Shown here: piece after piece, positions 1-10,785 of the stretch | Layout of the letters: every line of letters starts with the position of its first letter | Position numbering within the stretch: position 1 is the first letter of the stretch | NCBI RefSeq assembly: GCF_004135675.1 | Contig: NZ_QHLX01000001.1 | Coordinates: 479,796 to 543,795 of the forward strand | Direction: 5' to 3' | Source: Marinitoga lauensis | Lineage (GTDB): Bacteria; Thermotogota; Thermotogae; Petrotogales; Petrotogaceae | Length of the DNA stretch: 64,000 bases | Notes under the pieces: generated by a model | Database searches by the model: none | What the model was told of the DNA's origin: nothing | Seen by the model: only the letters and a program-made list of their open reading frames with translations | Translations under genes and position numbers: made by a program

Positions 1-315
1 CGTTTAAAAAAATATAATTTTACAGGATTTTCCATGGTCGTAGATAGTTCGGATATTGCCATTTTAGAACAGGTAAAAGCTGAAAAAGCAGATTTGATAT
101 ATATTGTAACCCCTGATGATAATTTGAATTTTATGCTTGCTAATGCCTGTAATACATTTTATAAATCAAAAAATTCTGATCTTGAAATAATAGCAAGGGT
201 TAATGATCCGCATAAAAAAAGTCTTTTTGAAAAGGCAGGTTTAAATATTTTCTGCCCAATAGAACATGCTGTTGACGAATTAGTTGGAAACGAAGGTGTA
301 AAAAGTGAAAAATAA
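1..315 (+). CDS. trkA: TrkA-type K+ uptake regulatory protein (RCK domain), 5' end outside window
   Basis: The reading frame is open from base 1, so the start lies left of the window; the ATG at 34 is internal. The visible ~105 residues match the C-terminal half of a Rossmann RCK/TrkA-N domain: a beta strand followed by VVDSSD, then LIYIVTPDDNLNFM and a conserved ARVNDP segment. TrkA proteins are cytosolic peripheral subunits that bind nucleotide and gate TrkH-type K+ channels. The next gene overlaps it by 11 bases and encodes a second RCK protein, and trkH follows, so the three form one K+ uptake operon. The function is family knowledge; no TrkA-C domain is present in this short protein. Confidence 0.85.
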   Translation, partial: RLKKYNFTGFSMVVDSSDIAILEQVKAEKADLIYIVTPDDNLNFMLANACNTFYKSKNSDLEIIARVNDPHKKSLFEKAGLNIFCPIEHAVDELVGNEGVKSEK

Positions 316-988
316 AATATTTTATATTGTAGAAGGAGAAAACATTGCATATTCAATTGTACGAAATCTATTATATCAGGGACATTATGTGTATTATATT
401 TCGTCCAATCAAAAAACAATAAATAGAATACTATCCTTAAAAGCATATTATTCTAATTTAGAAGGAATATTACATGATCCCACTGAAATAACTTTTTTAG
501 AAAGTTTGGATATGGCTCCTAATAGGATAGGTGGAGTTATTTCTTTATCAAGTGATGATGCGTTAAATTTTGTTGTTTCATGGCTTGTAAAACAGTTATA
601 TGAAGATATCCGTGTAATTTCTCTTGTCAATTATCCAGAAAATGAAAAATTATTTTTAAAAAATCATATTGAAACTGTAAGTATAACAAATTGGATTGAA
701 AAATTAATTGAGGCTTCTATAGAATATCAAACAAATTTAAGTTTTTTCAATCCATACGCTGATAAATTAGCTATTATTGAAGTTAGAATAAAAAAGCAGG
801 ATTATGCTGCAAACAAGAAATTAAAAGATTTACGAATGCCAGAAAATTCAATTGTTAGCATGTTAATAAGAAAAGAAGAAATTTTTGTTCCTCAGGGAAA
901 TACAGAAATACTTCCCGGAGATAAATTGGTTATTTTTTCACTAAAAGACAAAGTTCCACAGGTGAAACTCAAACTTTTGAAAGGATGA
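305..988 (+). CDS. trkA: TrkA family protein with RCK-N and TrkA-C domains
   Basis: A 227-residue protein with a GTG start at 305 overlapping the previous gene. Residues 1-130 look like an RCK/TrkA-N Rossmann domain, though the usual glycine-rich loop is degenerate (IVEGENIAYSIV). Residues ~140-227 look like a TrkA-C domain, with EVRI near its start and LRMPENSIVSMLIR and EILPGDKLVIFS as typical segments. It is probably the ligand-sensing partner of the RCK protein upstream and of the TrkH channel that begins 4 bases downstream. The degenerate nucleotide-binding loop suggests that the two RCK proteins may be functionally different. The family is clear; the exact ligand is unknown. Confidence 0.85.
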   Translation: MKNKIFYIVEGENIAYSIVRNLLYQGHYVYYISSNQKTINRILSLKAYYSNLEGILHDPTEITFLESLDMAPNRIGGVISLSSDDALNFVVSWLVKQLYEDIRVISLVNYPENEKLFLKNHIETVSITNWIEKLIEASIEYQTNLSFFNPYADKLAIIEVRIKKQDYAANKKLKDLRMPENSIVSMLIRKEEIFVPQGNTEILPGDKLVIFSLKDKVPQVKLKLLKG

Positions 989-992
989 AAAC

Positions 993-2493
993 ATGCCAAA
1001 ATATCTTTCTAATTTAAAATATCGTTATAAATTAGTTTTTAAAAATACAGGATTAATGCTTGTAGCTTTTGGCATTGGATTAATAATATTTGGAGCTTTC
1101 TCAATCTTTTTTAAAGATTTTAGTTCGTTTTATAGTTTTTTGGAATCAGGCTTAATAAGTATATTTACCGGTGTTTTTTTTATTTTATTGAGCTGGAATG
1201 TTAAAAATTATGCTATAAATATTCAAGATGCTATCGTTATTATATTTTTAGTATGGACATTATCTATCTTTTTCTCCGCATTGCCATTTGTATTTTCTGG
1301 TATTTTAAATATTCATCAGGCAATTTTTGAATCAACCAGCGGATGGACAACTACTGGTTTAACGCTTGTTGATGTTACAAAAATACCAAAAATATTCTTA
1401 TTATGGAGAAGTTTAATGCAATATTTTGGTGGTGCCGGGTTTGCTTTAATTATGGTTATTGCAACTGGTGCATTAGGTGTGGGGTTGTATCAGGCTGAAG
1501 GTAGAACGGACAATGTTGTTCCAAATTTAAGGGATTCAGCAAAAATTATTTTTGGAATCTATTTTTCATGGCTTTAATAGGAATTCTACTTTTAAAATTC
1601 GTTGCAGGTTTATCATTATTCGATGCTTTTAATCATACATTAACTGCTTTAGCTACAGGTGGTTTTTCTACTAAAATAAATAGCGTTGGTGAATTTAATA
1701 ATATTAATGCAGAAATTATTATTATGGCATTAATGATTGCAGGTGGTACGGGCTTTGGAGTACACTATGCAGCTTTAAAAAGAAGAGATTTATTTAAAAA
1801 AAATCCAGAACCTAAAACCATGTTTTTTATATTAATAATATCAATTCCTTTAATATTATTTTTTACAACAAAAACTTTATATGGTTTTTGGGTGGTTTGA
1901 GGCACTCTGCATTCCAGGCTATTTCTGCCTTAACTGGAACTGGTTTTTCTACTGTTTCCTTTGACAACTGGAATAATTTTGGTCTTTTAATTATGACTAT
2001 ATTGATGATATTGGGCGGTATGATGGATTCAACATCAGGTGGTTTGAAACTTTTTAGAGTCTTTGTTATATGGAAAATCATTATCCATCAAATAAAAAAT
2101 TATTTTAAACCAGAAGGAAGTATTTTTCATATTGAAGTATATAAAGGCATTTCAAAAAAGAAAATATCTTATGATACATTAAAAGATGTAATTGCTGTTG
2201 TATTCATGTATTTTTTAATCTATACTATAGGTGTTTTAGTTTTATTATCTTATGGATATTCGATGGAAGATTCTATGTTTGAATACGCTTCTGCACTATC
2301 TGCAGTTGGTTTATCAGTGGGAATAACAACACCTAATTCTCCTTTAGGTGTAATCTGGATTGAAACATTGGGAATGTATCTGGGAAGACTTGAATTTTTT
2401 GTAATATTCTTTGCTGTCATAAAAATATTTAGAGATATAAAAGATATTATACAAATAAAAATTTCAAACTTTAGAGGAGGTGAACCCTTTTAA
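993..2493 (+). CDS. trkH: TrkH family K+ uptake channel (two apparent frameshifts)
   Basis: An integral membrane K+ transporter subunit read in three overlapping frames (993-1577, 1568-1900, 1888-2493). Adding one T to the T-runs near 1564 and 1889 restores a single protein of about 500 residues, the normal TrkH length. All four pore-like selectivity segments are visible: TSGWTTTGLT, LATGGFST, LTGTGFSTV and SAVGLSVGIT, each between hydrophobic helices. It lies directly after two TrkA-type genes with 4-base spacing, as expected for a K+ uptake operon. The breaks fall in homopolymers and remove no conserved sequence, so I judge them to be sequence errors rather than inactivation. Confidence 0.88.
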
Positions 2494-2503
2494 AGGGTAA
2501 TAT

Positions 2504-3769
2504 ATGGGTCAGTATAAGAAATTTAAAGGAACACAAGATATTTTTGGTGAAGAATCAAAATACTGGTATTTTATTGAAAAAAAATCTAGAGAAACATTTT
2601 TAAAATATGGCTTTAAAGAAATAAAAACTCCAATAATAGAACCAACTGAATTGTTTAAAAGAAGCGTTGGTGAGAATACTGATATTGTTCAAAAAGAAAT
2701 GTATACTTTTGAAGATAAAGGAGGGCGCTCTGTTACATTAAGACCCGAAGGAACTGCTTCAGTTGTGAGAGCTTATGTGGAAAATTCTATGATTAATCTA
2801 GGATCTCCTATAAAACTCTATTATATTGGTCCAATGTTTAGATATGAAAAGCCTCAAGCTGGTAGATTAAGACAGTTCCATCAAGTTGGTATCGAAATTT
2901 TTGGAACAGATACCCCCATTTCCGACGCAGAAACCATTATTCTGGCAGATGAATTATTAAAATCTTTTGGACTAAAAAATTATAAAATAAAGATTAATAG
3001 TATAGGGTGTGAAAAATGCCGCCCTAAATACAGAGAAGCATTAAAAAAATATTATAAACCCCTACTTCCAAATATGTGTCACGACTGTCAAAAACGATAT
3101 GAAACAAATATTATGAGGTTACTCGATTGTAAAATTGATAAGGAATACGCTAAAGAAGCTCCTATTATTCTTGACCATTTATGTGATGATTGTAAAACAC
3201 ATTTTAATAAAGTTATTAATTATCTTGATTCATTGGAAATAAAGTATGAAATTGATTCAAGGATTGTTCGAGGATTGGATTATTATTCAAAAACAGCTTT
3301 TGAAATTGAACATACGGATTTAGGAGCACAATCTGTCATATTGGGTGGTGGAAGATACAATTCTTTAGTAGAAGAAATTGGTGGAAAAGAAACTCCTGCT
3401 ATAGGCTTTGGAATGGGTATAGAAAGGATTATTCTTGCATTAAAAAAGGAAAATGTAGAAATTGATAACCCAGAAAAAATTGATGTATATATTGCCTATG
3501 CTGGAGAAAATACCGATATAGAAGCATTAAAACTGTCCAAAATGTTAAAAAATGAAGGATTAAAAGTATTTTTAAACCTATCAGAAAGAAGCATTAGAAA
3601 TCAAATGAAACATGCAAATAAAGTTAATGCTCATTTTGTCGCAATAATTGGTGAGAATGAATTAAAAACAGATACTGTAACTATTAAAAATATGACTACT
3701 GGTGAACAGTTTGAAGTTGAAAAATTCTGGGTACCTCAAATTTTAAAAGAAAAATCTTTATTGGAGTGA
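2504..3769 (+). CDS. hisS: Histidyl-tRNA synthetase
   Basis: An intact 421-residue class II aminoacyl-tRNA synthetase that charges tRNA-His in the cytosol. The N-terminus GTQDIFGEE and motif 1/2 region are typical; motif 2 includes GPMFRYEKPQAGRLRQFHQ. The HisRS-specific signature RIVRGLDYYSKTAFEI precedes motif 3 (GFGMGIERI), and the C-terminal ~90 residues form the anticodon-binding domain. The length matches bacterial HisRS (420-430). It starts 10 bases after the trkH stop with AAAGGG upstream and is followed closely by a membrane protein gene. It is one of the few long genes in this part of the window without an indel. Confidence 0.97.
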   Translation: MGQYKKFKGTQDIFGEESKYWYFIEKKSRETFLKYGFKEIKTPIIEPTELFKRSVGENTDIVQKEMYTFEDKGGRSVTLRPEGTASVVRAYVENSMINLGSPIKLYYIGPMFRYEKPQAGRLRQFHQVGIEIFGTDTPISDAETIILADELLKSFGLKNYKIKINSIGCEKCRPKYREALKKYYKPLLPNMCHDCQKRYETNIMRLLDCKIDKEYAKEAPIILDHLCDDCKTHFNKVINYLDSLEIKYEIDSRIVRGLDYYSKTAFEIEHTDLGAQSVILGGGRYNSLVEEIGGKETPAIGFGMGIERIILALKKENVEIDNPEKIDVYIAYAGENTDIEALKLSKMLKNEGLKVFLNLSERSIRNQMKHANKVNAHFVAIIGENELKTDTVTIKNMTTGEQFEVEKFWVPQILKEKSLLE

Positions 3770-3773
3770 TTAA

Positions 3774-4616
3774 ATGGTTTTTTTAAATCCTTTTATTGTG
3801 ATTATAGGAATGATTATGTATATCATACCTTATTTATGGCCATTAAGCTTTGCAATCACTATGTTTATATACCATATTTTATTAAAAAACAGAGATGAAC
3901 ATATAAAAAGATTAAAAGCATTATTTAAATTAAAGGATATTGATCTATCTCCCTTGAGTAAGTTTAAAGAAGAAAATTCTTTAAAAATGCTTTTTGGATA
4001 TCTTATTTCTTTTACGGGTTTTTCACTAATTTTTATAAAAATCTCAAATCAATTGGAAAAGGTATATAGCCAGATATCTTCTATTGAAGAATTACAAAAT
4101 TTAGAGTATGCTTTACCAAAATTTGATTCGTTTTTATTTTTCTTGTTTCTATTTTTCATCTGGTTTACTTATACACGTTTAATAAACAAAATAATAAAAG
4201 ATCAATTTTATGTTCAAAACATTGAAATTCAAAAAAATTTAATTGATAAACCAATTTTAAAATATCGTGATTCTAACTTTGTTATGTTTCTTAGAATAAT
4301 AACCTTTAACTTATATGAATGGTTTTTACTTATTTCCTTGATAAAAGAAACCAATTCTTTATATATTGCCGATAAAACCTATAAAAATATTGAGGAAGCT
4401 ACTACAAAAGAAAAATACGAAAAAATGCAAAAAAAAGAAACTTTTTTTGAGTTACCTGCTCCTGATAAATTTAATACAAAAGAAGAATTTTTAAGTTATG
4501 TATATTCAGAATTATCAAAATTAGATACTGTTACCAGATTAAAAAAGATAGATGAAATGCTTCAAAAAAAGCTATTAACGAAAGAGGATGTAGAAAAAAT
4601 CAAAAAACTATTCTAA
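3774..4616 (+). CDS. Membrane protein, DUF4234-like with C-terminal SHOCT-like segment
   Basis: A 280-residue protein of unknown function. Hydrophobic segments lie near residues 5-35, 70-90 and 118-140, and a further one near 165-190 has the pattern LRIITFNLYEWFLLISLIKE, reminiscent of DUF4234. The last ~30 residues (RLKKIDEMLQKKLLTKEDVE) resemble a SHOCT short helical oligomerisation segment. The middle part is charged. It starts 4 bases after hisS and probably shares its transcript. The domain assignments come from pattern recognition only and are tentative; no catalytic residues are visible. Confidence 0.55.
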   Translation: MVFLNPFIVIIGMIMYIIPYLWPLSFAITMFIYHILLKNRDEHIKRLKALFKLKDIDLSPLSKFKEENSLKMLFGYLISFTGFSLIFIKISNQLEKVYSQISSIEELQNLEYALPKFDSFLFFLFLFFIWFTYTRLINKIIKDQFYVQNIEIQKNLIDKPILKYRDSNFVMFLRIITFNLYEWFLLISLIKETNSLYIADKTYKNIEEATTKEKYEKMQKKETFFELPAPDKFNTKEEFLSYVYSELSKLDTVTRLKKIDEMLQKKLLTKEDVEKIKKLF

Positions 4617-4645
4617 TTTTTACAAAAAGTACACAAAACTTTTAC

Positions 4646-4674
4646 TTGACAACTTGCTAAAATATTAATATAAT
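4646..4674 (+). promoter_or_regulatory. Sigma-70-type promoter of acpP
   Basis: A consensus-grade promoter: TTGACA at 4646-4651, a 17-base spacer and TATAAT at 4669-4674, about 62 bases before the acpP start. The acpP ribosome binding site GGGAGG lies just before the ATG at 4737. This is a direct sequence match; activity is inferred. Confidence 0.85.
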
Positions 4675-4736
4675 AATACCGATTTTATTATCTAATGTAA
4701 TGGCTGTCTTGTGAAATCTAATAGGGAGGTATTAAT

Positions 4737-4991
4737 ATGACAAGAGACGAACTTTTTGAAAAAGTAAAAGAAATTATTGTAGAAACATTAAACGTTGAAG
4801 AAGAAGATGTTACTCTCGATGCATCATTTACAGACGATTTAGATGCTGATTCTTTAGAACTCGTTGATTTAACAATGGCTTTTGAATCCGAACTTGGTGT
4901 AACTATAGAAGATGAAGAGTTAGAAAACATCAAAACTGTTGAAGATGTTATAAATTCGTTGGCTGAAAAATTAAATATAGAAGAAGAATAA
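4737..4991 (+). CDS. acpP: Acyl carrier protein
   Basis: An intact 84-residue acidic four-helix protein that carries growing acyl chains on a phosphopantetheine arm during fatty acid synthesis. The attachment motif DADSLELVDL is present, with the modified serine at about residue 39. The length and the charge pattern (very acidic helix 2) are typical. It has its own consensus promoter and is followed by a strong terminator, so it is probably a single-gene, highly expressed unit. No fatty-acid biosynthesis genes adjoin it here. Confidence 0.97.
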   Translation: MTRDELFEKVKEIIVETLNVEEEDVTLDASFTDDLDADSLELVDLTMAFESELGVTIEDEELENIKTVEDVINSLAEKLNIEEE

Positions 4992-5001
4992 TGACCTTTA
5001 T

Positions 5002-5030
5002 AAGGGAAGCTTTCGCTTCCCTTATTTTAT
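5002..5030 (+). terminator. Terminator after acpP
   Basis: A 9-bp perfect stem, AAGGGAAGC (5002-5010) with loop TTTC and GCTTCCCTT (5015-5023), followed by a T-rich tail. It closes the acpP transcript. A TATAAT with an upstream TG (extended -10) at 5035-5040 then appears to start pyrG. Confidence 0.85.
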
Positions 5031-5079
5031 TTGTTATAATGAATAAAATAATATTTAAAATAGAAAAGGAGGATAATGT

Positions 5080-6663
5080 ATGGCAAAAAAATATATTGTT
5101 GTAACAGGTGGTGTATTAAGTGGAATTGGTAAGGGTATCGTTTCTGCTTCTATTGGAAGAATACTTAAAGATTGTGGCATAAAAGTTAATTCTTTAAAAA
5201 TAGACCCCTATTTGAACGTTGATGCTGGCACAATGAATCCAAATCAACATGGAGAAGTTTTTGTTACTGACGATGGTTATGAAGCTGACCTTGATCTTGG
5301 CCATTATGAAAGATTTTTGGGTATTGACATGAAAAGATTTAACAATATTACAGCTGGCCAAATATTTAAGAGTATTATAGAAAAAGAAAGAGAAGGTAAA
5401 TATCTAGGTGCTACTGTACAAATGGTACCTCATGTTACCGAAGAAATTAAAAATAGAATAAAAAGTATAGATACCGATTTATTAATGATAGAAATCGGCG
5501 GAACTGTTGGGGATATTGAAGGTGAAATATTTTTGGAAGCTGTAAGAGAACTTTCATTAGAAGAAGGCATCAAAAACTTTTTCTTTATACACGTTACATT
5601 TGTTCCATATTTAAATGTAACCAATGAATTTAAAACAAAACCTACACAACAATCTGTTCAGTTGCTTAGAAAAATTGGTATCCACCCAAATATGCTAATT
5701 ATTAGAACTGAAAAAGCTATTGATTCTGGAAGTCTTGATAAAATTGCATTATTTGCAGGTATAAATAGAAAATATGTCATTAATTTACCTGATGCAGATA
5801 ATGTTTATGAAGTCCCAGAAAAATTATTTAATCTCGGAATACAAAATATAATTGCAGAAAATTTAAACTTAAATATACAAAACAAATTAAACTGGAATTA
5901 TCCAAAAATCTTTTCGCCAGTCAAAATTGCTATGATTGGAAAATATCTTGGAACTGATGATGCTTATAAAAGTATTATTGAGAGTATCTTTCTAAGTGGT
6001 GCTGAAAAACCAGAATTAATTGATTCACAAATAATAGAAGAATTATCAGAAGATGACGCAAAAGAATTATTATCAAAATATGATGGAATAATTATTCCTG
6101 GTGGTTTGGAAAAAGAGGAATAGAAGGAAAAATAAAATCAGTCAAAATTGCAAGAGAAAATAATATTCCTATTTTCGGTATATGTCTTGGTATGCAGATT
6201 ATGGTTATAGAATTTGCAAGACATATTGGAAAACTTGAAAATGCAAATTCTTCGGAATTTGATCCTCAAACGCCATATCCTGTAATTGATATAATGGAAG
6301 AACAAAAAGAAATATTGAAATTGGGTGGAACAATGCGTTTAGGTGCCCAAGAAACAAAAGTTTTAAGAAATTCAAAATTATATGATATATATAAAACCGA
6401 AATAATTTTCGAAAGCATAGACATAGATATGAAGTGAATTTAGAAAAATTCGAAAGTTTATTTGCATATCCAGAAGAAAAAGACGCCTCAGATAAATTAA
6501 TAATATCCGCAAAATCCGATTTTGTTGAAGCGGTAGAATTAAAAAATCATCCATTTTTTATTGGGTACAATATCATCCAGAATTAAAGAGTAAAGTTGGA
6601 AAACCTCATCCAATATTTAAAGCTTTCGTTGATAAATTAAAAGAATTAAAGGGATTAAAATGA
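5080..6663 (+). CDS. pyrG: CTP synthase (three apparent frameshifts)
   Basis: Converts UTP to CTP using ATP and glutamine. The N-terminal amidoligase domain carries the P-loop-like GGVLSGIGKG (residues ~8-17) and the GTMNPNQHGEVFVTDDG block. The C-terminal class I glutamine amidotransferase domain contains the nucleophile motif GICLGMQ and, after repair, RHRHRYEVN-like and QYHPEL segments that complete the Cys-His-Glu triad. The frame breaks near 6107 (T-run), 6412 (A-run) and 6565 (G-run); one added base at each restores a 528-residue protein, the normal family length. CTP synthase is normally essential, so real inactivation is unlikely. The start has AAAGGAGG 9 bases upstream. Confidence 0.93.
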
Positions 6664-7235
6664 GTTTTTTTACATTAATAATATCAATTATAATTCTTTT
6701 TTTGTTATATATATAATAGAAAAAAAGTTATTTTTGAGAAATCTTTATTACTGAAAATAATTATATTCAGCTCAATAATACCCGTATTTAAATTACATTT
6801 TTTAGAAAAAATACCATATATATTATATTTTATCTTTATCTTATATGGTATTATATTGTTTTTTTTGCCTGAAAAATGGGTAAAAAATTCTGGATTTTAT
6901 ATTCATATCAATAAAAAAAGACTTTTTCTTATTCCATTATCCGCCGCAATTACTGAAGAAGTTTTTTTAGAGGAATTTTAAATGAATTATTATTAAACAT
7001 TATAAATAATATTGTTTATGTTTCTCTTATTTCATCATTAGCCTTTGCATTAATTCATATTTTCAACTTATTAAATGGTATTGAAAATAGAAAATATTTT
7101 TTAATAACTTTTCCTTTAAGATTTGCTTTTGGACTATTTTTCTCTTTTATTTATTTCGAATATGGTTTATTAAATTCTATTATATTACATTTTTTAGTAG
7201 ATTTCCCAGCGCTCTATAGGATTTACAAAAAATAA
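6660..7235 (+). CDS. CPBP-type intramembrane protease (two apparent frameshifts)
   Basis: A small, very hydrophobic protein of ~191 residues after correction. The key evidence is the CPBP/Abi motif: near 6950-6990 one added T gives EEVFFRG (the EExxxR glutamates and arginine), followed by a helix with AFALIHIFN and a C-terminal ILHFLVDFP that supplies the conserved histidines. One base also appears to be over-called in the T-run near 6704. The ATG at 6660 overlaps the pyrG stop (ATGA). CPBP proteins are membrane metal-dependent endopeptidases or their relatives; the substrate is unknown. The broken reading frames make it easy to miss. Confidence 0.7.
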
Positions 7236-7300
7236 CTTTTTAAAAAATTTAAATACTTTTCTGTAGGTTGATATCTTTTTCTGTTTTTACTATATTTTTA

Positions 7301-7309
7301 TGTTATAAT
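7301..7309 (+). promoter_or_regulatory. Extended -10 promoter element upstream of uvrA
   Basis: TG-T-TATAAT at 7301-7309 is an extended -10 element 44 bases upstream of the uvrA start. No good -35 hexamer sits 17 bases away, which fits an extended -10 promoter. The same TG-N-TATAAT pattern precedes several other genes here (pyrG, the DUF3783 gene and the gene at 48259). Confidence 0.6.
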
Positions 7310-7352
7310 AACACGAGAAAAATACTCTGAATATGATGTTAGAGGTGTTGTT

Positions 7353-10170
7353 ATGGATTATATTTATGTAAAAGGCGCAAGAGAACATAACTTAAAAAAT
7401 ATTGACGTTAAAATACCTAAAAACAAACTTGTTGTTATATCAGGTTTGTCTGGTTCTGGAAAATCCACTTTAGCAATGGACACCATTTATGCAGAAGGTC
7501 AAAGACGTTATCTTGAATCAGTATCTTCTTACGCAAGAATGTTCTTAGGCGAATTAAAAAAACCAGATGTTGAATATATAGAAGGCTTATCACCAGCTAT
7601 TGCTATTGAACAAAAATCTGTATCTCATAATCCTCGATCTACTGTGGGAACTGTTACTGAAATATACGATTACATGAGGGTTTTGTTTGCGAGAATGGGT
7701 AAACCTTACTGCCCAAAATGTAATATTCCAGTGGAAAAATCCTCTATTGATGAAATAATTGATAAAGTATACAATGAATTTGATGACAATTCAAGAATAT
7801 ATGTATTTGCACCAATTGTCAAGGAAAAAAAGGTGAGTTTAAAAAAGAAATAGAACAAATGAAAAAAAATGGATATAAACGTGTTGAAATAGATGGGGAA
7901 ATATATGATTTAGAAGATATATCTTTATTAAAAAAAAGTTATAGGCACACTATAAATTTATTAATCGATAGACTTAAACTAAAAAAAGAAAATTTTGAAA
8001 GATTATATGAAGCAATTGAATTATCTTTAAAAGAGTCTGATGGTTTTGTTGAAATAAGAGAATTAGATATCAATGAGAAAACAATTAAATCAAAAACATA
8101 TAGTGAAAAATTAGTTTGTCCAAATTGTGGATTCAGTTTTCCAGAAATAACTCCAAAATTATTTTCCTTTAATAGTCCTTATGGAGCCTGTCCAGATTGC
8201 CATGGACTTGGATTTAAATTCGAGTTTGAACCTACTTATATTTTAGACCCTGATAAAACTATATATAATGGAGCAACAAAAAGTGGAAAAGATAGTTACT
8301 TAATAAAAACATTAGAACGTGTTATTTTGCATTATAAGGATGATCCAAATAAAAAAATACGTGATTTAAAACCCGAAACACAAAACGCCTTATTATACGG
8401 TTCTAAAGATAAGATTTCTTTTGAATATGTTACTCCAAATGGAGTATATACATTTAAAAAACAATTTGAAGGATTATATAATATGTACGAGAGGAGATAT
8501 AAATCTACTGACTCAGATGAAATGAGAAATTATTATCAAAATGAATTTATGACAATGAAAACATGTCAGACTTGTGGCGGTAAAAGATTGAAAATAGAAC
8601 CTTTGAGTGTACGGATAAATGGCAAAAATATACAGGAAATCTCTGATATGCCTATAGAAAAAGCAAAAGTATTCTTTGAAAATATTGAATTAACTGATTT
8701 TGAACATAAAATCGTTGGCGAATTATTAAATGAAATAAAAAAACGTCTGGGTTCCTTACGGATGTTGGTCTTGGTTATATTTCACTCTCCAGAAGTGCTA
8801 ACACACTTTCTGGCGGAGAGTCCCAAAGAGTAAGATTAGCCACTCAAATAGGTTCTGGATTAACAGGTGTCACATATGTTTTAGATGAACCAACCATTGG
8901 ATTACATCCACGAGATAATGAAAGATTAATAAACACATTAAAAAAATTAAAAGCTCTTGGAAACACCGTATTGATTGTAGAACATGATGAAGAGGTCATA
9001 AAATCTTCTGATTACATAGTAGATCTGGGACCAGGTGCAGGTATCAATGGCGGTAAAGTTGTATACAGCGGTTGGATTAGAAATTTATTAAAAAATCCAA
9101 AGGATTCTTTAACTGGTCAATATATAACAGGAAAGAAAAAAATTGAAATAATTAAATACAAAACAAAAAGAGTAGAAAAAAATGCATCTTTAAAATTATA
9201 TGGTGCTTCACATAATAACTTGAAAAATATTGATGTGGAATTCCCACTCGGAAAGTTCATTGTTGTTACTGGCGTTTCAGGCTCTGGAAAATCTTCATTA
9301 ATAATGGACACATTATATCCAGCATTAATAAAGGAATTACGTGGTGCAAAAGTAAAACCAGGTTACTACAAAAAAATTGAAGGGCTGGAAAATATAGATA
9401 ATGTTATAGCAATAGACCAATCTCCAATTGGTAGAACACCGCGTAGTAATCCAGCAACTTATACTGGAGTTTTCGATTTAATAAGAGACTTATTTGCAGC
9501 TACTAAAGAAGCCAGAATGAAAGGTTTTAAAAAAGGAAGATTTAGCTTTAATGTTAAGGGAGGACGTTGTGAAGCATGTAATGGAAATGGTTATCTAAAA
9601 ATTGAAATGCAATTTTTACCCGACGTATATGTTACCTGTGATGTTTGTAAAGGTAAAAGATATAACAAAGAAACATTAAGTGTAAAATACAGAGGAAAAT
9701 CTATTGCTGATATTCTTGATATGTCCGTAGAGGAAGCTTTAGAATTTTTTCAAAACATTCCACGAATTAATAATATTCTTAAATTATTAAGTGATGTTGG
9801 TGTAGGATACATCAAACTCGGGCAACCTGCAACTACTTTATCCGGTGGGAAGCTCAAAGAATAAAACTAACCTCTGAACTTAGAAAAAGATCTACTGGAA
9901 AAACTGTGTATTTTCTCGACGAACCAACAACAGGCTTACATTTTGAAGATGTAAAAAAGCTAATTGAAGTTTTACATAAATTGGTAGAGAAAGGTAATAC
10001 AGTTATTATTATTGAACATAATTTAGATGTTGTAAAAAATGCAGACTATATAATAGATCTTGGCCCGAAGGCGGGAAAATGGAGGATTTATTATTGCTCA
10101 GGGTAGCGTAGAAGATATTATTAATGCAAATACATATACTGGTCAATATTTAAAAAACGCAATAAAATAA
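7353..10170 (+). CDS. uvrA: Excinuclease ABC subunit A (five apparent frameshifts)
   Basis: The DNA damage-recognition ATPase of nucleotide excision repair. Both ABC modules are visible: Walker [15 protein letters not shown] and [14 protein letters not shown], signature LSGGE at two places, Walker [14 protein letters not shown] and [13 protein letters not shown], and zinc-finger cysteine pairs CPNCGF, CPDCHG, CEACNG and CDVCKG. The frame breaks near 7830, 8750, 9848, 10058 and 10075, each in an A, G or C run and each repaired by one added base. The repaired protein is ~940 residues, the standard UvrA length. It has an extended -10 promoter and a GAGGTG ribosome binding site. All motifs survive, so it is very probably functional. 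Confidence 0.95.
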
Positions 10171-10197
10171 CCCTGCTTTGGCAGGGTTATTTTTATT
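10169..10197. terminator. Bidirectional terminator between uvrA and rubredoxin gene
   Basis: An 8-bp stem, AACCCTGC (10169-10176), loop TTTG and GCAGGGTT (10181-10188), with a T-rich tail on the plus strand and A-rich sequence on the other side. It separates two convergent genes and can serve both. Confidence 0.8.
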
Positions 10198-10354
10198 CTT
10201 GAACTTCAAACATATCTTTTCCAACACCACACATTGGACATACCCAATCTTCTGGTAAATCATCGAATGATGTTCCTGCAGGAATACCTGCTGTCGGATC
10301 TCCCTCTTCAGGATCATAAATATAACCACAAACTGTACATACATATTTTTTCAT
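10193..10354 (-). CDS. Rubredoxin
   Basis: A 53-residue gene easily overlooked because of its size. The minus-strand ATG at 10354 has GGAGGG 6 bases upstream. The protein starts [20 protein letters not shown] and contains the second metal site CPMCGVGKD; the two CxxCG pairs bind one iron. [18 protein letters not shown] is the classic rubredoxin core. It is a cytosolic one-electron carrier, in anaerobes often linked to oxygen or superoxide detoxification. No partner oxidoreductase adjoins it. The frame is intact from start to stop, and it converges with uvrA across a shared terminator. Confidence 0.96.
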   Translation of the reverse strand: MKKYVCTVCGYIYDPEEGDPTAGIPAGTSFDDLPEDWVCPMCGVGKDMFEVQE

Positions 10355-10498
10355 AAATATCCCTCCATTTAATTTTATTTTGTTTAATTTTGTAATGGTT
10401 CCAAAAATATTATACTATTTTTTTTTAATTTTGTCAAGAGAACTAATAAAAAAATTAAATATTCTAATCACAATTTGTTTATATTTTTTAGATTGTGG

Positions 10499-10504
10499 TA
10501 TAAT
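10499..10504 (+). promoter_or_regulatory. Extended -10 element upstream of DUF3783 gene
   Basis: TATAAT at 10499-10504, preceded by TGG, sits in the larger string TTGTGGTATAAT-like sequence that recurs upstream of other genes in the window. It lies 39 bases before the start at 10543. Confidence 0.55.
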
Positions 10505-10542
10505 AAATAATATAGATGAAATTTCACATTGGAGGTTAAAGT

Positions 10543-10785
10543 ATGTTTGATGAAGTAAAAGACACACCTGTAATTATTTTAAATGGATTTAATAGTGAAG
10601 AAATAAATAAAATAATGAAAGCTATCAAAAATGTTGATGGATTACCAAGAATTATCTTTGCTACCACTACAAAAACAAATGTTAATTGGAAAATTGGTGA
10701 TTTAATAAATGAATTAAAAAATGAGGATTTTGAAGTAAAAAAGGCTTTAAAAAAAGCCTTAAGCAAACAAGAAAAGGATGATTAA
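10543..10785 (+). CDS. DUF3783 family small protein
   Basis: An intact 80-residue protein of unknown function. The pattern VIILNGFNSEEINKIMKAIK, then GLPRIIFATTT and a WKIGDLINELKNED segment, resembles DUF3783, a small alpha/beta domain found in Thermotogota and Firmicutes. GGAGG lies 8 bases upstream of the ATG. The next gene starts at the base after its stop, so it is probably co-transcribed with the debranching enzyme. No catalytic residues are visible. Confidence 0.65.
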   Translation: MFDEVKDTPVIILNGFNSEEINKIMKAIKNVDGLPRIIFATTTKTNVNWKIGDLINELKNEDFEVKKALKKALSKQEKDD